Source of the DNA: Alloscardovia criceti DSM 17774
GTDB lineage: Bacteria > Actinomycetota > Actinomycetes > Actinomycetales > Bifidobacteriaceae
Length of the DNA stretch: 64,000 nucleotides
Assembly: GCF_000376885.1 (NCBI RefSeq)
Contig: NZ_AQXR01000008.1
Location: 62,001-126,000 of the forward strand
Reading direction: 5' to 3'
Shown one piece after another: positions 36,386 through 46,400 of the stretch. The position numbers and the translations under genes are program-made. Every line of letters begins with the position of its first letter. Position 1 is the first letter of the stretch. Under the pieces are notes generated by a model. The model was not told where the DNA came from. It worked only from the letters and a program-made list of their open reading frames with translations, and did not search any database.

Positions 36386-37154
36386 TACTGCTCCGATAGG
36401 TGTTTTTGACTCGGGACTCGGAGGGATTTCTGTAGTTAATGAAATTCACAAGCTCATGCCGCATGAGGATATTATTTTTTATGGTGATTCTGCCCATGCG
36501 CCTTACGGTGTGCGTTCTACTAAGGACGTGCAGGAGTTGAGTTTTCGTGTGGCGGATCATCTGATTTCTCAGGGCGTGAAGGCCATTGTTATCGCCTGCA
36601 ATACGGCTACGAGTGCAGCTGCCCAGGCCATGCGCGAGGCGTACGATATTCCTATTATTGGCATGGAGCCCGCGCTCAAGCTCGCCTGTGACTTGGGGCA
36701 GGGTGAGCCCCAGCACGTGATTGTCACCGCTACTCCCCTGACGTTGCGTGAAAAGAAATTTGCCAATCTCATGCAGCGTTTTTCTGCTGTGCACACCATC
36801 GAAAAGCAGCCCTGCCCGAAGCTCGTCGAAATTGTGGAAAAGGGCGAGATCGGTAATGCTGATTTGGTCAATGCCACTTTGCGCGAGTATATGGATCATT
36901 ACGATATGAATTCTGTGAATTCGATTGTGCTCGGTTGCACGCATTTTACGTATTATCACGATTATTTCCGACAGATACTGCCCGAGCATGTGACTATCGT
37001 GGACGGTAATGAGGGCACAGCACGCCATCTGCAGGAGGTGCTGGCTCAGAGGGATGCGCTGACCGATAGCACGGATAAAGGCTTGATTACGCTGGACAAT
37101 TCTTCGGATGATCAGCGCATGCTGGCTCTGTCCGAAAGCTTTGTACAGCGCTAA
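36378..37154 (+). CDS. murI: Glutamate racemase
   Basis: MurI makes D-glutamate for peptidoglycan. The two catalytic cysteines are Cys74 in VIACNTATS and Cys187 in VLGCTHFTYY. FDSGLGGISVVNEI at the amino end and FYGDSAHAPYG are further signatures. The 258-residue length is normal. It is translationally coupled to the upstream patatin-like gene by an 8-nt overlap and ends at a terminator. Confidence 0.96.
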   Translation: MTNTAPIGVFDSGLGGISVVNEIHKLMPHEDIIFYGDSAHAPYGVRSTKDVQELSFRVADHLISQGVKAIVIACNTATSAAAQAMREAYDIPIIGMEPALKLACDLGQGEPQHVIVTATPLTLREKKFANLMQRFSAVHTIEKQPCPKLVEIVEKGEIGNADLVNATLREYMDHYDMNSVNSIVLGCTHFTYYHDYFRQILPEHVTIVDGNEGTARHLQEVLAQRDALTDSTDKGLITLDNSSDDQRMLALSESFVQR

Positions 37155-37174
37155 TTGCCTCGAAACTAAGAAAA

Positions 37175-37212
37175 AAAATAGGCTGCGGGTCGAGTACCTC
37201 ACAGCCTATTTT
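37175..37212. terminator. Terminator between murI and the DUF488-GNAT gene
   Basis: AAAATAGGCTG (37175-37185) pairs with CAGCCTATTTT (37202-37212) around a 16-nt loop; A-rich on one side and T-rich on the other, it can serve both convergent genes. Confidence 0.9.
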
Positions 37213-37237
37213 ATATACATACGTGCAGGAGTCTGGT

Positions 37238-38239
37238 TTAAAGCTTTTTCTGGAGCAAGAAATCGACTTGTGGATCCTCTCCAACCATGAAGGTGTGCTC
37301 GCTAAAACGCTCGTATCCCCAGCTCTTGTAGAACTGCTGCGCCGCGAAATTGTACTGCCACACGCCCAGCCAGAGAGATGTGCAGCCGTGCTCCTGAGCG
37401 ATGTCCACAGCCTTTTCCATCAAATACGTGCCCAATCCGCGCCTCTTAAAGCGAGGCATCACATACAAACGCTGGACTTCCAAGCTGTTGCGGGGAATTT
37501 CAGGACCATCCTCGGTTTGGACGCCATACAGGTTCACCTTCAAAAAGGCCGCCATTTCGCCGCTGTGTTCATCGATCAGTCCGAAGTGGAGCATTTTCTC
37601 AGTGCTGAGCTCCTCCTCGATGGTCTCAAGACGGAAAGCCTCGGCGATAAAACCGTCGTTATCCTGTGGCTCGCTGGTCAGCAAAAACGTGTCTTCAAAG
37701 GTGACAGCCTCCACCCATTGTAAGGCTGTGGCATCATCGGTGGTCAACTTGCGGAAAACAAGACCGCTGAGATCTGCTGCCTTCGGAGGCATGGAAGTCT
37801 TACGCGTGGTCTTTTTCGCGGGAATCGTGGAAATTTCAAAGCCTTGGGAATTGACCACAGGCTCAATTTTCTCAGAAGTTTGCGCGATGAGGTAATTGCG
37901 CAACACATGCGCATGGTTGAAGACACCGTCTTTTGCACCGTACACCAAGGTGATGCGGCCATCGCTGTGCTCTTTCATAAGCTCAATGAGCTGGCCCACC
38001 GCAGGATTTTCATCCAACTCTGCCCGGTATTTCTCAGCAAATTCCACATATGTATCGACATTGTGCCCCCACCACGTGCGCAGCTGCGGAGAAGGTGCGA
38101 TATCCTTATTCCACGCATCGATTGCAGCCTTCTCTTTGGACACGCCCCGCGGCCACAAGCGGTCTACAAGAATGCGATATCCATCGATATCCGGTTGCGC
38201 CGGAGCATATGCACGTTTTAAAGCAATGTCTACAGTCAT
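37238..38239 (-). CDS. DUF488-GNAT acetyltransferase fusion
   Basis: Residues 1-120 form a DUF488 (YeaO-like) domain, recognised by IALKRAYAP, GYRILVDRLWPRGVSKEKA, KDIAPSPQLRTWWGH and ITLVYGAKDGVFNHA. After a basic linker rich in Lys/Thr (about 140-155) comes a GNAT acetyltransferase (about 158-333) with the acetyl-CoA loop MPRFKRRGLGTYLMEKA and the ending FYKSWGYERFSEHTF. Both domains look intact. These are usually separate proteins. A leaderless promoter with a consensus -35 lies immediately upstream. The acetyl acceptor is unknown. Confidence 0.88.
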   Translation of the reverse strand: MTVDIALKRAYAPAQPDIDGYRILVDRLWPRGVSKEKAAIDAWNKDIAPSPQLRTWWGHNVDTYVEFAEKYRAELDENPAVGQLIELMKEHSDGRITLVYGAKDGVFNHAHVLRNYLIAQTSEKIEPVVNSQGFEISTIPAKKTTRKTSMPPKAADLSGLVFRKLTTDDATALQWVEAVTFEDTFLLTSEPQDNDGFIAEAFRLETIEEELSTEKMLHFGLIDEHSGEMAAFLKVNLYGVQTEDGPEIPRNSLEVQRLYVMPRFKRRGLGTYLMEKAVDIAQEHGCTSLWLGVWQYNFAAQQFYKSWGYERFSEHTFMVGEDPQVDFLLQKKL

Positions 38240-38245
38240 ATTTCC

Positions 38246-38275
38246 AAACTAAAACAGGTACACGATAAGTGTCAA
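38246..38275 (-). promoter_or_regulatory. Leaderless promoter of the DUF488-GNAT gene
   Basis: On the minus strand a perfect TTGACA (38270-38275) and TAGTTT (38246-38251) are spaced by 18 bp, and the -10 hexamer ends 6 nt before the ATG at 38239. The start of transcription would fall on or next to the start codon. Confidence 0.72.
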
Positions 38276-38447
38276 CGTCTATGCGGCTAAGCCCACAGTT
38301 TGAGCCCTTCTCATACGACTTATAACAAATCGCTATAGCCGTCTTCCGCATGTTGCAAGCGATGCCCGGCACAATGAGAGAGGATAAAGGGGTTGTTAAA
38401 AAGCTCAGGTACTAAGCCACGGACCACAAAGGAAAGCGAGAAAATTT

Positions 38448-39788
38448 ATGAGCGCACAGGACCAGCACGCACAGTCATCACAGTCCGACTGTAGTTTTGA
38501 AACGCAACGCCTGCATGCCGGCTATAATCCGGCTGAGCATCACGGCTCCATCCAGGTGCCCGTGTACCAAACGGCTGCTTTTGCTATGCCGAGCGCTCAG
38601 GCAGGTCGGGATATGGCAGAAGGTCGCCGCCCGGGCTTTACTTACTCGCGTGTGGGCAATCCTACGGTAGATGTGCTGGAACAACGCTTGGCAGCTTTGG
38701 ATGGCGGCGTGGCGGCGGCCTGCGTAGGCTCAGGCATGGCCGCCATTTCTAATGCCCTGCTATGTGTGGCCGAGGGCGGTGGACACATTATTTCGCATCA
38801 CGATATTTACGGTGCCGCATTGGATGTGCTGGTAAGCTTTCTGCCTAAATTCGGGGTGCACGTGGATTTCGTAGACGATATCAACGATGCCGAGCAGATT
38901 AAAGCGGCGCTGCGTCCAGATACCAAGGCTATTTACGTAGAAAGTGTGACAAATCCGCGCACCGTCATCACGGATCTAGAGCGCGTGGCTGAGGTTGCGC
39001 ATGAGGCAGGTATTCCTGTCATCGTGGATAACACCTTCCCTACCCCGTACCTCTTCAAACCGCTCCAGCATGGCGCCGACATTGTGGTCTACTCCTCTAC
39101 AAAGGCTCTGAACGGTCATGCAAATGCGGTGTCCGGTGTCATCGTGGATGGCAGCAGCTTCGACTGGTCGGCTCACAAGGCACGTTTTCCACAGTTTTTC
39201 GAGCCGGAATTGACCTTGTATAACGACCGTTTGGACCATGTGCCCAGCATTGCAGAGGTGTTTGGCGCTGCTGCTTTTATCCAGCGCATCAAAATCAAGT
39301 ATGTGCGCTTGCTAGGTGCGGTGCTGGGTCCTCAGGAGGCGTATTTGGAAATTATTGGCTTAGAAACTATTTCCGAACGTTTGGATAAGCAAGTAGCGAA
39401 TACACGGAAAATCGTGGATTATCTGCGTAGTAATACGCATGTACGTCACGTCAATTACGCGGATCAACCGGACTGTGCTCAGCTGGATTTGGTTCAGCGA
39501 TACTTCCCGCGGGGCATTGGTTCGATTTTTTCCTTTGAACTCGAGGGTGATGAAGACAAGGTGGATAGGGTCATCGATGCCTGTCGCATTTTTTCTTATG
39601 TGCCGAATGTGGGCGATGTGCGCAGTTTAATCGTCAATCCTGCGCGCACCACACATCGCGAAATTCCTCAGGAATTTTGGCACAAAGATGGGCTCAATCC
39701 GCAGCTGATTCGCTTGAGCATCGGGTTGGAAAGCGCCGAAGACTTGATTTACGACTTAGATCAGGCCATCAGAGCCGCCTTTGAATGA
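38448..39788 (+). CDS. metY: O-acetylhomoserine sulfhydrylase-type PLP enzyme
   Basis: This Cys/Met-metabolism PLP enzyme of 446 residues makes homocysteine from O-acetylhomoserine and sulfide. Landmarks are TQRLHAGYNP at the amino end, YSRVGNPTVDVLEQRLAALD, VGSGMAAI, VDNTFPTPYLFKPLQHGAD and the PLP lysine in YSSTKALNGH (Lys219). The long insertion around DVRSLIVNPARTTH is typical of MetY rather than MetB. An AAGGAAAGCGAG tract lies about 10 nt upstream of the ATG. No SAM riboswitch was recognised in the 208 bp upstream. Confidence 0.9.
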   Translation: MSAQDQHAQSSQSDCSFETQRLHAGYNPAEHHGSIQVPVYQTAAFAMPSAQAGRDMAEGRRPGFTYSRVGNPTVDVLEQRLAALDGGVAAACVGSGMAAISNALLCVAEGGGHIISHHDIYGAALDVLVSFLPKFGVHVDFVDDINDAEQIKAALRPDTKAIYVESVTNPRTVITDLERVAEVAHEAGIPVIVDNTFPTPYLFKPLQHGADIVVYSSTKALNGHANAVSGVIVDGSSFDWSAHKARFPQFFEPELTLYNDRLDHVPSIAEVFGAAAFIQRIKIKYVRLLGAVLGPQEAYLEIIGLETISERLDKQVANTRKIVDYLRSNTHVRHVNYADQPDCAQLDLVQRYFPRGIGSIFSFELEGDEDKVDRVIDACRIFSYVPNVGDVRSLIVNPARTTHREIPQEFWHKDGLNPQLIRLSIGLESAEDLIYDLDQAIRAAFE

Positions 39789-39848
39789 TTTAGCTCACAA
39801 AAATGCGAGAAATTTTTTCATAGAGAATTCACAGCAAATACTCACGGT

Positions 39849-40256
39849 ATGATAGAAAATATGAATACTGTTTTAATTATTGGCCTCATTTTTGCCGGAA
39901 TTAGTGCTGCCATTCATATTCTTATTGCTTACATGGAAATGTACGCATGGAAGGGTTCGCTTGCCCGCAAGATTTTCGGAGGCACGCCTGAAGAGGCGGA
40001 ACCTTTCACCTTCTACGCATACAATCAAGGATTGTATAATTTGTTCCTCGCTATTGAAGTGATTGCCGGTATCATCGTCACACTTTTCGCTCAGTACACG
40101 ATTGGCGGAACTTTGATGATTGCGGGCGTAGCTTCTATGACTGCCGCTGCTATTGGTTTGGTGTTGAAAGATAATTCCTACCAAGCTGCAGCCTTCAAGC
40201 AAGGTACATTCCCCGCTTTTGCTTTAGTATTTGTGATTATCGGATTGCTGCTGTAA
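39849..40256 (+). CDS. DUF1304 family membrane protein
   Basis: This 135-residue protein has four hydrophobic helices and the family features AYMEMYAWKG and AYNQGLYNLFLAIEVIAG. The function is unknown. The first ATG is listed, but an in-frame ATG at 39861 is 7 nt after TATGAT and may be the true start on a leaderless transcript. It is monocistronic and ends at a strong terminator. Confidence 0.9.
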   Translation: MIENMNTVLIIGLIFAGISAAIHILIAYMEMYAWKGSLARKIFGGTPEEAEPFTFYAYNQGLYNLFLAIEVIAGIIVTLFAQYTIGGTLMIAGVASMTAAAIGLVLKDNSYQAAAFKQGTFPAFALVFVIIGLLL

Positions 40257-40277
40257 TTTCAGATCTACGAATTTACG

Positions 40278-40313
40278 AAATACCCCACGCGGATTGAACT
40301 GCGTGGGGTATTT
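40278..40313. terminator. Terminator between DUF1304 and MFS genes
   Basis: Perfect 13-bp arms AAATACCCCACGC and GCGTGGGGTATTT with a 10-nt loop continue into TTATT; convergent placement suggests bidirectional use. Confidence 0.93.
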
Positions 40314-40333
40314 TATTGCGACAGGAGGCTTTC

Positions 40334-41686
40334 TTAAACCTCGACGCTGGTCAATATTGGTTTCAGGGTTGCTTCGCGAATCTGCTTCACACCCGCAAAA
40401 GCCAGAATCAGTGCGACGAAGGCCAGCGCGGTGACTGTAATAAAGCCGCCCTGGGAGCCATACTGGTCGATGAAGTATCCTGCGATGGAGTTTCCGATGG
40501 AGCCACCGATGGAATTCATGGCGGACATAATGCCCACACCCTCCGTAAACTGTGCGGGCGGTATGAGGTGCAGCACAATTTGGTTGCCGTTAATCCATGT
40601 CGGCGACTGGCACACACCGATGAAGAGGTACGCCACCATAATTACCCAAATATTCTTCGCGAAAATAAAGGAGCTCAAGCCCAGTGCTACTACGATAATG
40701 CAGAAATAGAAACGAATCCACAAAGGAATGCTCCACGATTTTGCGCCGTACAGTGTAGCTCCTACGAGCGAACTGAAGGAGAAGCAAGCGAAGACAAAAC
40801 CGGTCAATGCTTGCACATCCTGCTCTTTAGCGAAAGCAATAATCGAAATACCAGAAGCACTTTGGAAGGCTCCCAATCCGAACCACGTCGCACAAATGGC
40901 GATGAAACCGATGGAGAAAATGGATGACTTTTTCTTACCATCCCGCGCATCGCCCGACAACTCGGCAGCTCGAGCCGCTTCCTGCGCGCGAAGCTCTTTT
41001 CTCGTGACGCCGGCCTCTCGTGCCAAATCCGTTTGGCTTGGAGGTTCTGTGGAGCGCACACCCAGAAACATAATGGTACCGATGGCTACAAAAATTCCGG
41101 TTACAGAAAAGGAGAGCATGCCGGAAATGACGGCAAGGATGGAGGACAAAGGATTCCCCACCAACCACATGGCTTCATCCAATACGGAGGAAAAACCCAT
41201 GGCCCGATTGATTTTTTCAGAGCTGTTCTCTTTATTTTTGAGCAAATGTGTCCAGCGCGCACGGCTCATAGCACCCCAAGGTGGGATAAAAGCCATGAAC
41301 GGCACCAGCAGGTACAAAATCCATTCCGGAGCGTGCAGTTGAATGCTCGTAATAAGCGCTGCCGCCGCTATCATCCACACGATGACGATAGGCACAGACA
41401 CCTTTGTTTGTCCGAATCGATCCACCAGTCTGCCAAAAACTGGCGTCAAAATCGCCAAGGCAATGGCTTGCACAGCGCTAAGCGTGCCCGCAAGCGTGTA
41501 ACTGCCGTATATATTTTGCACGGAAATCGTGATGCACATGCCCACCATCGGGAATGGCATCGAGGCAATAACTGCTCCGACCGAGTACCGAGCAGTATGA
41601 GGATATGAAAGGAGTTCTCCGTAGCCACCGAAAAGGCGCTGAAATATGGACTTTCCATACTTGTTGCTACTGGTAAACTGCGACAT
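40334..41686 (-). CDS. Major facilitator superfamily transporter
   Basis: The 450-residue protein has about twelve hydrophobic helices in two halves with a charged central loop (ARAAELSGDARDGKKKS near 237-253). The loop between TM2 and TM3 reads FGRLVDRFGQTK, matching the MFS motif A. The signature is closest to drug or metabolite exporters, but no substrate can be named. A GGAGGA tract lies 14 nt before the ATG, which is longer than ideal. Confidence 0.86.
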   Translation of the reverse strand: MSQFTSSNKYGKSIFQRLFGGYGELLSYPHTARYSVGAVIASMPFPMVGMCITISVQNIYGSYTLAGTLSAVQAIALAILTPVFGRLVDRFGQTKVSVPIVIVWMIAAAALITSIQLHAPEWILYLLVPFMAFIPPWGAMSRARWTHLLKNKENSSEKINRAMGFSSVLDEAMWLVGNPLSSILAVISGMLSFSVTGIFVAIGTIMFLGVRSTEPPSQTDLAREAGVTRKELRAQEAARAAELSGDARDGKKKSSIFSIGFIAICATWFGLGAFQSASGISIIAFAKEQDVQALTGFVFACFSFSSLVGATLYGAKSWSIPLWIRFYFCIIVVALGLSSFIFAKNIWVIMVAYLFIGVCQSPTWINGNQIVLHLIPPAQFTEGVGIMSAMNSIGGSIGNSIAGYFIDQYGSQGGFITVTALAFVALILAFAGVKQIREATLKPILTSVEV

Positions 41687-41893
41687 AAGGCAACCGTATT
41701 CCTCCTCTTTTATCGTAGGTTCCTTAATTCGCTACCCACTCTATGCATCGCGGCTTACTAATATGCGCTCAACACTCTGATAGAGGACAATAAATATTTG
41801 AAGTTTTTGTAAGGATTACTGATGGTTCAGAAAAGCTGAAATTTCAGTAATTTTCGTGGGGTTTTACGGGTATTTTTTCGTGCCAGAAAACGC

Positions 41894-41925
41894 AAAAAGC
41901 GAGCAGAGTTTTTACCCTGCCCGCT
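41894..41925 (-). terminator. Terminator of gltBD
   Basis: On the minus strand AGCGGGCAG and CTGCTCGCT form a stem with one G-U pair, followed by TTTTTGCG. It lies 29 bp after the gltD stop. Confidence 0.85.
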
Positions 41926-41954
41926 AAGCTGTTTGTCGCTGTTTATCCGCGAAT

Positions 41955-43484
41955 TTATGCGCGTGGAAGAGCCATCCCTCTGTCGGTCGGTGCTACAGGC
42001 GTAGGCAATTCTGTGCTCTTCGAATGGCTTAGATACTGATCAACAGCAGAAGCGCAGGAACGCCCTTCCGCGATAGCCCACACGACGAGGCTTTGCCCAC
42101 GTCCCGCATCGCCACAGACAAATACACCCTCTTGACTGGATTCGAAGTTGTGATTGCGGCCAATATTTCCACGATTATCCAGCTCCACCGGTAGTTGGTC
42201 TACAAGGGTAGCCGTATCCGGATGCAAGAAGCCCACAGAAATCAGCACCAAATCCGCGGGAATGACGCGCTCCGTGCCCGCCTGACGCGTAAATGGTCCG
42301 TCTTCGCCCGGCGCCACATCCACAATGCGCAGGCCCGTCACCTTGCCCGTCTGATCTGCGATGAAGGAATCCGGCGCGCTAGCTTCCAGGGATTGCACAC
42401 GCGAAGCACCTTCAAATTCCACAGAATCCGTGTTGTACACATAGGTACCGCCCTCTTCCATAGACGAGGTGCGCTGATACGTGCGCGCGTATGTCGGCCA
42501 TGGCTGACTATCAGGACGCTCGAGTGGCTCCTGAGGCATAATCTGCAGGACTGTCACATCCTTGGCACCTTGACGCAAAGCCGTACCTAAGCAATCCGAC
42601 CCCGTATCGCCACCGCCGATAATGACCACATGCTTATCCTTCGCTGTAATGTCGTGCACGGGTTTGACACCATATATCCTGCGCGTAGCATCCGGCAAAA
42701 ATTCCATAGCAAAATGGATGCCCTCGAGCTGACGACCCTGGAGATTCATATCACGTGGCACCGTGGACCCGATGGCCACCACCACGGCATCATAGCGACC
42801 GCGCAACTCGTCCCACGATATATCGCGACCAATTTCCACACCGGTCTTAAAGCGCGTGCCTTCCTCCTTCATCTGCTCCACTCGCCTATCGATGAGCTGC
42901 TTTTCCAGCTTAAAATTCGGGATACCATAACGCATCAGACCACCGATGGCATCGTCCCGCTCGTAGACCACCACCGTATGACCAGCACGTGTCAACTGCT
43001 GAGCGCATGCTAGACCGGAAGGACCGGAGCCCACGACAGCCACGGTCATATCCGTCAAACGCGTAGGTGGCAAAGGCTTTACCAAGTCCAGCTTCCACGC
43101 TTGGTCAATAATCGTATGCTCATCGTTCTTAATCATGGTTGGTGGCTGGTGTATGCCCAGTACGCACGCCTGCTCGCACGGCGCAGGGCAAATCAGCCCC
43201 GTCACCTCTGGGAAATTATTGGTCGAAGAAAGCCGGTTGTAGGCATCCTCCCACTTTCCTTGGCGCACGAGGTCATTAAATTCTGGAATGATATTGCCCA
43301 ACGGGCAACCGGTCATGCAAAACGGTGTGCCACAATCCATGCACCGTGCGGCCTGCTGCGTGGTCCAGCTTTGCAGACCCGACTGTGCGTGGACATCCAG
43401 CCAGTCTTGGATGCGCTCTTCAACCGGGCGCGAGTCCAACTCTTCGCGTGTGCGCACTTTCAAAAAACCGCGTGGATTAGCCAT
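41955..43484 (-). CDS. gltD: Glutamate synthase small subunit
   Basis: GltD is the FAD/NADPH subunit that passes electrons to GltB. The amino-terminal iron-sulfur region has ARCMDCGTPFCMTGCPLGN and CPAPCEQACVLG. The FAD site is VAVVGSGPSGLACAQQL and the NADPH site is HVVIIGGGDTGSDCLG. The length is 509. Its ATG at 43484 overlaps the gltB stop (TAATG), so the subunits are translationally coupled; the open frame to 43526 lies within gltB. The carboxy end has the FAD motif VFVCGDAGRGQSLVVWAI. Confidence 0.96.
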   Translation of the reverse strand: MANPRGFLKVRTREELDSRPVEERIQDWLDVHAQSGLQSWTTQQAARCMDCGTPFCMTGCPLGNIIPEFNDLVRQGKWEDAYNRLSSTNNFPEVTGLICPAPCEQACVLGIHQPPTMIKNDEHTIIDQAWKLDLVKPLPPTRLTDMTVAVVGSGPSGLACAQQLTRAGHTVVVYERDDAIGGLMRYGIPNFKLEKQLIDRRVEQMKEEGTRFKTGVEIGRDISWDELRGRYDAVVVAIGSTVPRDMNLQGRQLEGIHFAMEFLPDATRRIYGVKPVHDITAKDKHVVIIGGGDTGSDCLGTALRQGAKDVTVLQIMPQEPLERPDSQPWPTYARTYQRTSSMEEGGTYVYNTDSVEFEGASRVQSLEASAPDSFIADQTGKVTGLRIVDVAPGEDGPFTRQAGTERVIPADLVLISVGFLHPDTATLVDQLPVELDNRGNIGRNHNFESSQEGVFVCGDAGRGQSLVVWAIAEGRSCASAVDQYLSHSKSTELPTPVAPTDRGMALPRA

Positions 43485-46400
43485 TATCGTGCCCCTTCCA
43501 TAACCTGCTCGTAGACGTTTTCCCATACTCCCGGCTGATTGAAATCGATGTGCTCTTTCTCCGCTCGGATCATGGCATTGCTCATCGCCACGAATTGACG
43601 CGGAACTACGTGGGTAAAACGTGCTAAAACGTAGTCTTCATGAGCATCCAATTGCTGCACGAGATTTTGTGCAAAGACCGAATGCGTTTCTTGGGCGAAT
43701 TTTTTCAGGTTTTTCGTCAAGAATTCCGCCTCCGCTGAATCCGCCGTTACCTGCTCGAAGAGCAGGGTTTTGTGCGCAAGGGCCTGAGGATTGACACTGT
43801 GCATATCCAGATCGAGCACATACACGTGACCACCCGAGAAGCCTGCTCCGAAGTTTCGTCCCATGGAACCCAAAATGATGGCGTGTCCACCGGTCATATA
43901 CTCGCAAGCGTGATCTCCCGTGCCTTCGACTATCATGGTGGCTCCCCCGTTGCGCACGGCGAAGCGCTCACCGGCACGACCGGCGATGAATAATTCACCA
44001 GACGTAGCACCGAAGCCTGTGACGTTGCCCGCAATGACATTGGTATGCGTATCAAACTGCACACCGTCTTCTGCGCGCACGATTAAACGACCGCCCGACA
44101 GACCTTTTCCTGCGTAATCATTGACCTCGCCCAGGATACGAATGGTTTCACCGCGTGGGATGAATGCGCCCACAGACTGACCCGCACTACCATGCAACGT
44201 CATATCGATCGTGTCATCTGCCAAACCCTGAGCCCCAAACTTCTTGGTAATGTGATAGCCCAACATGGTGCCGATGGTTCTGTGGACATTGCGAATCGGC
44301 AGCTCGATGCGCACAGGATCCTTGTACTCCAAAGCATCCCAGGATAAATCAATCAGCTGCTGGTCGAGAGCCTTTTCCAGCTCATGATTTTGCTCTTGGG
44401 TTTTGTGCAAAATCGTGCCCGGAGTTGGGCCCACCTGCGCCAGCACATTGCTCAAATCAATACCTTGAGTTTTCCAGTGTGCAATGGCTTCATCCTGGTC
44501 CAGGCACTCCACATGCCCCACAGCCTCTTCCAGACTGTGGAATCCCAGCTCGGCGAGAATTTCGCGCACCTCTTGAGCAATATAGAGGAAGAAATTCACC
44601 ACATGTTCCGGCTTGCCGGTAAAGCGCTGGCGTAGCTCCGGATCTTGGGTTGCGATGCCTTGCGGGCAGGTGTTGAGATGGCATACGCGCATCATCACGC
44701 AACCTTCGACGATAAGCGCCGCCGTCGCAAAGCCGAATTCCTCGGCTCCCAACAATGCAGCCACCACCACATCGCGACCGGTTTTGAGTTCGCCATCGCA
44801 TTGCACGGTAATGCGTGAACGTAAATTATTTAAGATCAAGGTTTGCTGCGTTTCTGCCAAACCAATTTCCCACGGCGTGCCCGCATGCTTGATGGCATTG
44901 AGCGGAGCTGCACCTGTACCACCGTCGTAGCCAGAAATCAGGACGACATCGGCGTGACATTTCGCCACACCTGCGGCGATCGTCCCCACACCAAATTCAG
45001 ATACAAGTTTGACATGAATGCGCGCCTCAGGATTGGCATTTTTCGCATCAAAAATCAGTTGCTTCAAATCCTCAATCGAGTAAATATCGTGATGAGGTGG
45101 CGGAGAAATCAGCTCCACGCCAGGCGTAGCATGACGCACTTGCGCAATCCAAGGCGGCACCTTTGCACCCGGCAAGTGTCCGCCCTCGCCCGGCTTGGCA
45201 CCTTGAGCCAGCTTAATTTGCAAATCCGTGGCGTTGACCAAATACTCGGATGTGACGCCGAAGCGTGCGGAGGCAATCTGCTTAATACGACTGACGCGAT
45301 GAGGATCTCTGAGCCTGTCTGGGCTCTCGCCTCCCTCGCCACTATTGGAGCGAGCACCGAGCTGGTTCATGGCCTTTGCCAAGGTTTCGTGAGCTTCCTG
45401 GGAAATGGAACCGTAGCTCATCGCCCCTGTGGAGAAGCGTTTGACAATTTCGCTGACAGGCTCGACATCCTCGATGTCAATTGGCTGACGGTTACTGCGC
45501 AGCTTCATCAGCCCGCGCAAGGTCATAATGCGGTTGGAATTGTCATTGACATGCTGGGTATAGCGTTTAAACATGCCATAATCCCCACGCTGCGTGGACT
45601 GCTGGAGGAGGAAAATCGCCTCAGGATCGTTCAAGTGCTCCTCACCGGTGCGCCTCCAATGGTACTGTCCACCCGTTTGCAGGTTCACATGATGACGCAC
45701 AGTAGGCTGCGTTGGATACGCCATGCGATGGCGCACAGCTACTTCTTCTGCCAGTTCATCCAAACCCACGCCGCCCACTTGCGAAACCGTGCCCGTGAAG
45801 TAGTCGCGGATGACGTCTTCGCTTAAGCCGACTGCCTCAAATAATTGCGCACCACGATAGCTCATAATCGTAGAAACGCCCATTTTTGCCATAATTTTCA
45901 GCACGCCGGTGGACAGTGCCGTGCGTAGATTTTCCACGGCCTGCGCCTCACTGACTGTGACGTAGCCCTCACGACTGAGCTCCTCCACGGATTCAAATGC
46001 CATATACGGATTTACGCAGGCAGCGCCATAAGCAATGAGTAACGCCACATGGTGAATTTCGCGCACATCACCCGCCTCCACGGCCATGGAAATACGCGTG
46101 CGATTATGATTTCTCAGCAGATGATGCTGCACAGCAGAGGTGAGCAAAAGGGACGGAATAGGCGCCCACATATGATCCGTATCGCGGTCAGAAAGAATGA
46201 TAAAGTTTTTGCCCTCATCTATCGCCTGATCAATTTCTGCAAAAATCTCATCCAAGCGCGCTTTCAACGCCGGACCACCACCGGACATCGGATACAATCC
46301 GCGCACCACATACGGCTGGTAATATCCCTCCAGCACCGTGGCACGGTCTAAACGCTTCAGTTGAGCCATTTCATCCGAATTGACCACAGGGTAATCGATG

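Noticed and set aside
38240-38447. Possible SAM or T-box riboswitch upstream of metY
   Set aside because: No conserved riboswitch core or T-box motif could be recognised in these 208 bases.
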